Of a stretch of 64,000 bases of DNA, positions 58,201 through 64,000 are shown in pieces. Each line of letters starts with the position of its first letter. Within the stretch, counting starts at the first letter, position 1. Below the pieces are notes generated by a model. It did not search any database, was not told where the DNA came from, and worked only from the letters and a program-made list of their open reading frames with translations. The stretch is from positions 1,782,720 to 1,846,719 of the forward strand of contig LS997563.1 in the NCBI GenBank assembly GCA_000469685.2, written 5' to 3'. This DNA is from Haemonchus contortus. Its lineage: Eukaryota; Nematoda; Chromadorea; Rhabditida; Trichostrongylidae. The position numbers and the translations under genes are program-made.

Positions 58201-58248
58201 TTCATGTGGTGCTGTAGCCGTTCCTTAACACGAACTCCTAACACAAAC
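55248..58248 (+). mobile_element. Non-autonomous LTR retrotransposon, 3.0 kb, with target-site duplication
   Basis: Two direct LTRs, 55248-55589 and 57920-58248, both begin TGTA(A/G)GAGCTCAGAGG and end AACAC..AC. The 5-base target duplication TCTAC flanks the element (55243-55247 and 58249-58253). A primer-binding region beginning TGGAAGCAGCGCAG starts directly after the left LTR, and the polypurine tract GAAAGGGGGGGAGG ends directly before the right one, which fixes the plus orientation. The 2.3-kb interior has no gag, protease, reverse transcriptase or integrase motif, only open frames under 100 codons. It must have moved with enzymes from elsewhere. The LTRs have many substitutions and small indels, so insertion was not very recent. 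Confidence 0.92.
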
Positions 58249-58253
58249 TCTAC

Positions 58254-58620
58254 TGTCTACAGGAGACAATGGGACAGAAGCTCACGGTAGCTGTACTGCA
58301 CTCATGCAAACAACCCAGTCGATAAGGTAGCACTTTGTACTTTCCATACGTCTGATTAGCTAGTTTCTACAGAGAAAATGCTAATAGCAACATAGAAAAT
58401 CGCATTCATTAGAAGTTCCCCTACGAACTCTCCAAAAGACTGTCAAACCATTCACGAGGAATGAATCCCCTTAGATTGTAACTCTGTCGCCAAGGAAACT
58501 GCAATCGTGAATGCATTGACAACTGTTTAGATTTGAAGAGTTCGTCGAGAATCATCGAATTCATGCGATTTTCTATATTCTTATTAGCGGTTTTATCGTA
58601 AAATAGCTATATAGAGGTCC
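58254..58620. repeat. Rearranged peptide-gene 3' flanks, head to head
   Basis: Bases 58300-58450 match the 3' flank of the minus-strand peptide genes (compare 47770-47935), and 58450-58600 match, in opposite orientation, the 3' flank of gene 2 (compare 42640-42780). The two flanks meet without a gene between them, so a gene pair has probably been deleted here. Confidence 0.55.
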
Positions 58621-59836
58621 AAAAGCTACCGCACAGGTTTGTTCCGCTCAAACGCAACATAGTCACCTTGTGCTTTTGTCGCCTCGTTTTCTGGAAAAAC
58701 AATTAGACGAGAAATTCAATTTCGATCGCTTGACGTTAATTTTGAAGCTGAAGATAGTCTGAAATGGCGAACGAATTATAACTGATAGCAATTCCTTTTT
58801 CAACGCTCATCGATAGCATCTAAAAGCGCACGAACGATTCAGATCGCACTTCCTTATCTTTCATCAATTATCTCTGAATTCAACCCTCTGCAAGGCTTGT
58901 GAAAGGCTCCCTCCAGGAACATCGGTCCGCATGACCGCCAGTAGAAATGGGATGCCGACCCTTTGGGCCATACTTGTTCATGAAAGCCCCGGATGATGCA
59001 AAAGCGAAACTAGGAGCCGGGTCTGCTCGAGTTTATTGGTTACTCACAGGAGCAATCTTGGTTGGTACGGGCTCAAGCTGCAGAAAATCCACGTAAGAGG
59101 GCCGATAACTCCTACAATTACAGGTAAAAATTCAGTTTGGGTCTGGGTATTGGAAAGTACCAAAAGACTGTGAAAAAAATTCGCATTCTTATTTCCTACG
59201 CACGTTTCTCTCCTTTGAACCAGAAAATTGACTTTTTGCTCTTCTTTTCTCTTTCTTTCGTTTGCACTTTCCTATTATCGTCAAGAATTCATCAATTCAA
59301 TCAACAGTCAAAGGAACCCCTTTTTCCTTTTTCCTATTTTGCAATAACATAGGAATGTTTCCAGACTCGTCTGAAAAAATAGGCTGCTTTTTCTGTAGGA
59401 ACTCTTCGTTCGTTGTGTAGACCACACAGGCCTTCGAAGTACAGCCGTAGTTTGGAGCCAAGTGCCTTGCGTAGTAATGAATCAAGTTTATTCAACTCTT
59501 TTTTCACCCACAACAAGCAAAATTTATTTCCGTAGTAGTTGGTTAGCCATTTCAGAGCACTTTTAGTGATAAATCAACGGCAAGCAATGAAATTTTTTGT
59601 CTCACTCATTATGCAAAACAAAAAGTAGGTGACGAAAGGATGACTGTGGTGCACTCAAGTGGGAACGACCCTGCCAATGAGGTAGCTCTTCAGACTGTTC
59701 TGCACCTCTAATCAGCTGGTTTCCAGTGAGAAACTGCCAATAACAACATAGAAAATCGCAATCATTCAACAATGCCCTACTAACTCTTCAAAGTTGAACA
59801 ACTGTCAAACCACTGAAGACTTCAGTTTGTTCGACG

Positions 59837-60047
59837 AAAGAGCTGTAATGCTCGTTTATTTGTTACAAAAGCTAGTGGTTCACTGGATCAGGAGACCTAT
59901 GGCCAAATCTAAAACCTGGGCAAAGCAGCCACGGGTATCCTTCTCTAATCCAGGGTCCAATTGGACGAGATTTATCTGGACCATCATCTCTCCGCCACCT
60001 ACCGTAGCAGACGACAGAGAGGATTGCTCAGAGCCCCAGAGCTGCAT
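59837..60047 (-). pseudogene. Frameshifted copy of peptide gene 3
   Basis: The start ATGCAGCTCTGG aligns with peptide gene 3, but about 4 bases are missing in the signal-peptide region, so the ATG frame no longer encodes a hydrophobic signal. After the gap the parent frame resumes (SVVCYG, then GPDKSRPIGPWIREGYPW) and runs to a stop without the terminal Gly. The promoter module upstream (60271-60300) is intact. Confidence 0.7.
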
Positions 60048-60270
60048 TTTTTTCTAAAAAAACATTTCAAAAGTATTAGAGATGTGTTCTCGATTAGGTT
60101 CGTCAAAAGGATCGCTGAGTAGAATTTCCTAGAAGGGATTGCTGGTATGTCTTTGGCATTGCTAGCCACGGTATAACCATTTCAACGATAGGATCTTACC
60201 CGTTGTAAACTGGAGCACTGCAGGAATCACGACGGCGAGCCGAGAGCTCTGCTTTTATAGGCTTGTACCC

Positions 60271-60300
60271 TTTTATATGGCAGTTAGCATTTCAAATGCT
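60271..60300 (-). promoter_or_regulatory. Promoter module of the broken peptide gene
   Basis: The near-palindrome AGCATTTGAAATGCT (60300-60286) and TATAAAA (60277-60271) on the minus strand keep the family spacing of 8 bases, although the gene itself is frameshifted. Confidence 0.6.
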
Positions 60301-61129
60301 AGTGAATTAAGGGCCGAATCCTGATGCTTTCAAAGCTTATCAATCTAGTGGCATATGAGAGCCAATAGCTTCTGTAGGGAAGAATACCAAAGTGATTTTT
60401 AGCCACCTTCAAAGTGGCTCCTTAACCATTTAGACTGATGGAATCATAAAGGCTCCTTGCAAAAAAGGAATATTGCGTTTGAATGCCCCCATTCTTCACA
60501 GCTTTCCGGAGAAATGCACTTTGAATGAAAGGTTCATCACTGGAACCATTTTTCTGTTGTGAACAGATCAAAGTAGGCCTCACGCCAATCACTGTCTCTG
60601 CTCAATATTCTGGTTCCTCGAGGAGATGAGTAGCTCCTTATTTGATGGGATAAATGACTAATCCAGCAGGAGAGGAAAACACGCCCTTCTCTAGCTCCGG
60701 ACGAATACGACCTCTATCAAGCTCACAAGCTGTCCAACCAGTCCTTGCCGTAATTTACTATTCCCGCTTCCTTTGAAGCCTTATCACACAACATGACAAG
60801 TCAGCTCGGAACAAAAAAACTTTTCTTCTAGTTATAGCACGAAATGACTTCTAAACAAAAAGGGACTTTCTAATCTTTCAGTTTTCAACTGTGATTTGAT
60901 TACTACGGTTTGCTGACAAATATTCATCGCTGAAGCACCTCATTGGCCTTTCTCGGCTTTTCAGACGCCGACGAGAGGATGGTGGTCAGAATGTACCAAA
61001 ACCGCCTTTCTTCCTGGGAAGGTCGCCTCAAAAACTGACTTTTCAATCAAGATTCGTCAGCTTGGTCCTCCCAGTAGGGTTGGGATCAACCTGGTCCAAG
61101 GTGAAGGGCTCGTTGGACCCGAACATAAC

Positions 61130-61500
61130 AGTACCCAATCTGTTTGGATTGATGTAATCACGAGAAGCCGTCGACGTTTACAGAGCAAAAAGAGAAAAAC
61201 ATGGCGAGGATGATGGTGGAGCTCGAGTTTGTGCATTAACTTTGATCAAAGTAAGGTGAGAATTGTTGGAGGTGAGGGGAGAATCGTTGGAGGCGAAGCT
61301 TTCACGAGGGAGTGTAAGTATAGCAGAGAGAGGGAAAGGAATCGGTTTCTTGCAGAGTCGGTAGGGGGAGGAATTTTTGTATATCCGTATTCACACTAAC
61401 ATGAACGAATGTAACCAGACCACCGCAGCGGAGTATCAAATGAGACTCTGGCCCACTTCAACAATTTCCGCTCATTTGGTGCATAGCGTACCCTTCAATT
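61130..61500 (+). pseudogene. Lysozyme pseudogene fragments (copy 2)
   Basis: Bases 61135-61152 read QSVWID before a GTAATC donor (end of exon 4). Bases 61382-61495 carry the start of exon 6 (HTNMNE) joined by deletion to the middle of exon 7 (GVSNETLAHFNNF-like), followed by the same early stop as at 50.3 kb. Confidence 0.75.
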
Positions 61501-61839
61501 AAGCAGATCGATCAGCTGTAATCCATTTGTGGAATATCCGCGAATAGAAGAATAAGTAAGATTTTTATAGTTAGTACCCGTTGCTGACCTTTAGTCTGGA
61601 TGGCAAGGGATGCCAGCTGTTGTTCCAAAGACATGTTGTACTCACGATACTACTTATCTCCAAAAGGAGCCGGACTCTTAAAGGAGCAGAGTTTGGCTCA
61701 AAAAACATCGTGATCTGCGTTAAGTTAGGTTCGCTGTACGCTGAAGGCCTCCTTCACAACTATCGAGAAGTGTTTCAAATCGTTACCCAGCTGCAAGAAC
61801 TATCTGCTGGCATGCGGTGCTCTCCCCACGCCAAGAAGA

Positions 61840-62090
61840 TGTCGACCGGCATGTTCTTGTGATACACCCCTGTCATCGTCCGTCAATTTTTAAAATAGTG
61901 CCCAATCCGTTCGAGGACAAGGCACCGTATAGCATCACACTCCCTCCACCATGCTTTGTTGTGGGTAGGGTGTAATTGCATTAGACCTTACCTCAGATGG
62001 ACATCGTCCGTACCGAATACCATCGCTCTCCAACTAATTGAACTTGCTCCGATCTGTAGAAGGAACTCACCTACGGTCAGTCGACGTACA
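61840..62090 (-). mobile_element. Tc1-like transposase remnant
   Basis: Read on the minus strand with two frame changes, SKFN, then LPTTKHGGGSVMLYGALSSN, then GTILKIDG correspond to the conserved SDESKFN ... PTVKHGGGSVMVWGC ... core of Tc1-family transposases around the second catalytic Asp. Ends and the rest of the gene are not recognisable. It lies in the segment present only in block copy 2. Confidence 0.78.
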
Positions 62091-63048
62091 AATTAGGTGA
62101 CAGGGCACAAACTCTACTTTAGTACTCCCCATTTTTGGGCTTATGAACGACTTTTTGGTCAGACGCTTTCCAGAAATACCAGCACCGTTCAGGGGTCTCC
62201 CTACAGTACCGCCTAGCGGTGGTGCTAGCGCTGAATTCAGCGGTAATGTCAACCGCAGTGAGGCGAGGTCAGCCCCGATCGAAGTGTGATCCGTCTGTCC
62301 TGGGCTGATTAAGAACATTGGAGTCTTCCCGTTCTCTAAGCATTGCAAACAGAGTTTCTGATCTGCTAGCACGGGATAATCAAAAACAAATCGTCTGCTG
62401 TTGGTCCTTCAGAAATCTCGAAGTGACCGTGACATTCATGCCCGATTCCTTCATGGGTGCTGCTGCCGGTCGAACTCTGTGAGTGACTACTGTCCTATGC
62501 ATGCCTTGGTGTACAAGTAATGACTAAGGCCGAGCACAAATGGGATGCAAAAGAAGTGCGTTTATCGCTAACCTTGCAATTAGGAATAATTGCTTCGGTA
62601 GTAGAACCTATGCACGAAGTCACCTTATCCCCCCATTTCAAAGACAAAAGTTATTATCTGGTTTGGTTCAAGATAAGGTTCAACGTAGTAAAATTTTTCT
62701 TGGATCCCTTTAATAGGAAAAAAGTTAGGATTGGAAAAGCGCTTCACCGAAGACGTTTGGCCGCTACTGTATGTGTCCTCTATTTGCAATATCGCTTACA
62801 AGTGATTTAATTACTAGTTCTAGTTGTGTTCGTGATGGGAGTGCCCCTTAAATCGAATTGTCTAAAGTCGATCGTTCACAATCATAGCAGCCGTAAAGAC
62901 TTATGGAGCTTTACGATTCAAAAAACCAGAGGCATTAAGAGGCAAATAAAAATCATTTTGATATTCTCAAAAGGAGAGTTTCTTGCTCTCGTGTGTCACT
63001 TAATTGGTAATCTTTAAAAGCATCAGGCTTAAGCCTCCAACTCGACAT

Positions 63049-63095
63049 CATTTGAATTGCTAACTATCATATAAAAGGATCTAAGCGTATAAAAG
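63049..63095 (+). promoter_or_regulatory. Promoter module of peptide gene 5
   Basis: CATTTGAATTGCT (63049-63061), TATAAAA (63070-63076) and a second TATAAAA followed by GCAGAGCTC reproduce the gene 4 promoter almost base for base. Confidence 0.65.
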
Positions 63096-63363
63096 CAGAG
63101 CTCTCAGATCTCGGTCATGTTTTTATGCCCTGCTCCAGTCTATATTAGACTCGTGCCCTTATAACGAGAGGAATCCCATCATAGCCAAGAATATACCGGC
63201 GCATGAATGCCAACCATTCCAATTACATCCTGATGGTCCAGCGCTCTGTTCTGTTCCTTCACACGATCCTTCGGCTTAGTTCCTCAAACAAACTTTGCCC
63301 AGTGGCCCTTTTGTCTAGCTATGACTGAAATTAGATTAATTTTTGATTTTTTTTCAGGTAGAA

Positions 63364-63465
63364 ATGCATTTTTGGTATTTCCTTATCGCCATGCTCAGTT
63401 TCCTCAGCTACAACTTCACCGAAGCTTTTACTAGAAGTCATTCGTGGCCCGGGCGTAGAAGATGA
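63364..63465 (+). CDS. Short secreted peptide precursor 5 (amidation signal)
   Basis: This is a 33-residue precursor. The signal peptide (MHFWYFLIAMLSFLSYNFT-EA) is followed by FTRSHSWPGRRR. The terminal Gly-Arg-Arg-Arg predicts trimming and amidation to an eight-residue peptide ending in Pro-amide, like gene 4. A TTTTTTTTCAG acceptor lies 6 bases before the ATG, and AATAAA follows the stop by about 30 bases. The signal peptide differs from gene 4 at 4 of 21 positions, while the mature part keeps only the PGRRR end. Function unknown. Confidence 0.75.
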   Translation: MHFWYFLIAMLSFLSYNFTEAFTRSHSWPGRRR

Positions 63466-63572
63466 TACAGCAAATGATAGAGTCGGTTTTGTAATGAATA
63501 AACTCGCTCAGATTATAGCTCTGTCGCCAAATAATTTGTAATCGTGAATGGTTTGATACTGTTTAGTTTGAT

Positions 63573-63860
63573 TTGGAGCGCAGGTTGTGTAGTGGCAAGT
63601 GGCGCACTATATCACACGCACTGTCAGGGGTTCCAATCCCGGATCGATGCTCGCCTAGGCTTCCATCACTCCGGGGTCGGTTGATTGGTACCAAACTCAT
63701 CTGGGAGGATAAAAGCACTGACGTTGTACATCGGCTAGCCACCGCAAGTCATTGTATAAGCCACATAAGCATTCATTACCACATACGATTCTGATTGGAA
63801 GTCGGATGCGGTGGCGCACCCCTCAGACCGGATTGATTAACGCCAAAAGCTCTATCCTTC
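63573..63860 (+). mobile_element. tRNA-derived SINE copy, best B-box
   Basis: The head aggttgtgtagtggcaagtg with gcgcactatatcacacgc and B-box GGGTTCCAATCCC fits a tRNA-derived RNA polymerase III promoter. The body has ggtcggttgattggtaccaa and caccgcaagtcattgtata, and the tail ggatgcggtggcgcacccct, then gattgattaa. It directly follows the 3' UTR of peptide gene 5. Confidence 0.88.
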
Positions 63861-64000
63861 ATTCTTTATTAGTTTGATTTGGCAGTTTCTCAGCGAAACT
63901 ACTCGATTGAAGGTGTGAAGCAGTCCAGGAAGCTACCTCATCAACGGGGTAGTGCTTTGTGAGTGCAATGCTGTGATGACAAACAAATCATATGTAGCTT

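Larger units (their letters stand above)
59050..63570. repeat. Duplicated block, copy 2
   Basis: This matches 47104-51460 in order and orientation. It differs by the broken minus-strand peptide gene, deletions inside the lysozyme fragments, and an extra segment at 61.72-62.68 kb that carries a Tc1-like remnant. Confidence 0.85.

Overview
The window looks like a nuclear contig of a nematode, most likely clade V (rhabditid/strongylid-like). The reasons are compact multi-exon genes with GT-AG introns, polypyrimidine-AG acceptors a few bases before start codons (spliced-leader type), nematode protist-type (GH25-like) lysozymes, a nematode-style tandem CCCH protein, and dense small mobile elements. 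I cannot name the species. All gene models were spliced by eye from homology and reading-frame continuity.

Layout. 1-8480: tandem satellite, about 56 copies of a 150-bp monomer. 8796-15422 (minus): COG4, a Golgi tether subunit, with SMIM7 immediately upstream in an operon-like arrangement. 15.9-17.4 kb: a foldback element with long terminal inverted repeats. 18.55-20.45 kb (minus): a small basic protein. 21.90-23.41 kb (plus): a tandem CCCH zinc-finger protein. 24.64-26.57 kb (minus): a four-helix membrane protein. 26.6-30.8 kb: gene-poor, with SINE copies. 30.79-33.06 kb (minus): an unrecognised secreted or membrane protein. 34.94-37.89 kb and 43.40-45.55 kb (minus): two full-length lysozyme genes.

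The most striking part is 39.5-63.9 kb. It holds five intact mini-genes (32-66 aa) and one frameshifted copy. All share a signal peptide beginning M-x-FW, but the mature tails are almost unrelated, and every intact tail ends in Gly, Gly-Lys or Gly-Arg-Arg-Arg, the classical C-terminal amidation signal. The mini-genes form three divergent pairs. Each pair flanks lysozyme pseudogene fragments, and each start is preceded by a near-palindrome plus TATA-box module. The region grew by duplication and inversion (copies near 46-51 kb and 59-63.6 kb, a partial copy at 54-55 kb, and inverted arms near 39.5 and 52.4 kb). It was then colonised by an LTR element, a piggyBac-type MITE, LINE and Tc1-like remnants, and tRNA-derived SINEs.

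Functionally, the left part is housekeeping and germline (Golgi tethering, RNA binding). The right part looks like an expanding secreted defence or signalling locus of lysozymes and short, probably amidated peptides. The peptide family is my candidate for an undescribed system; its function is inferred, not shown.
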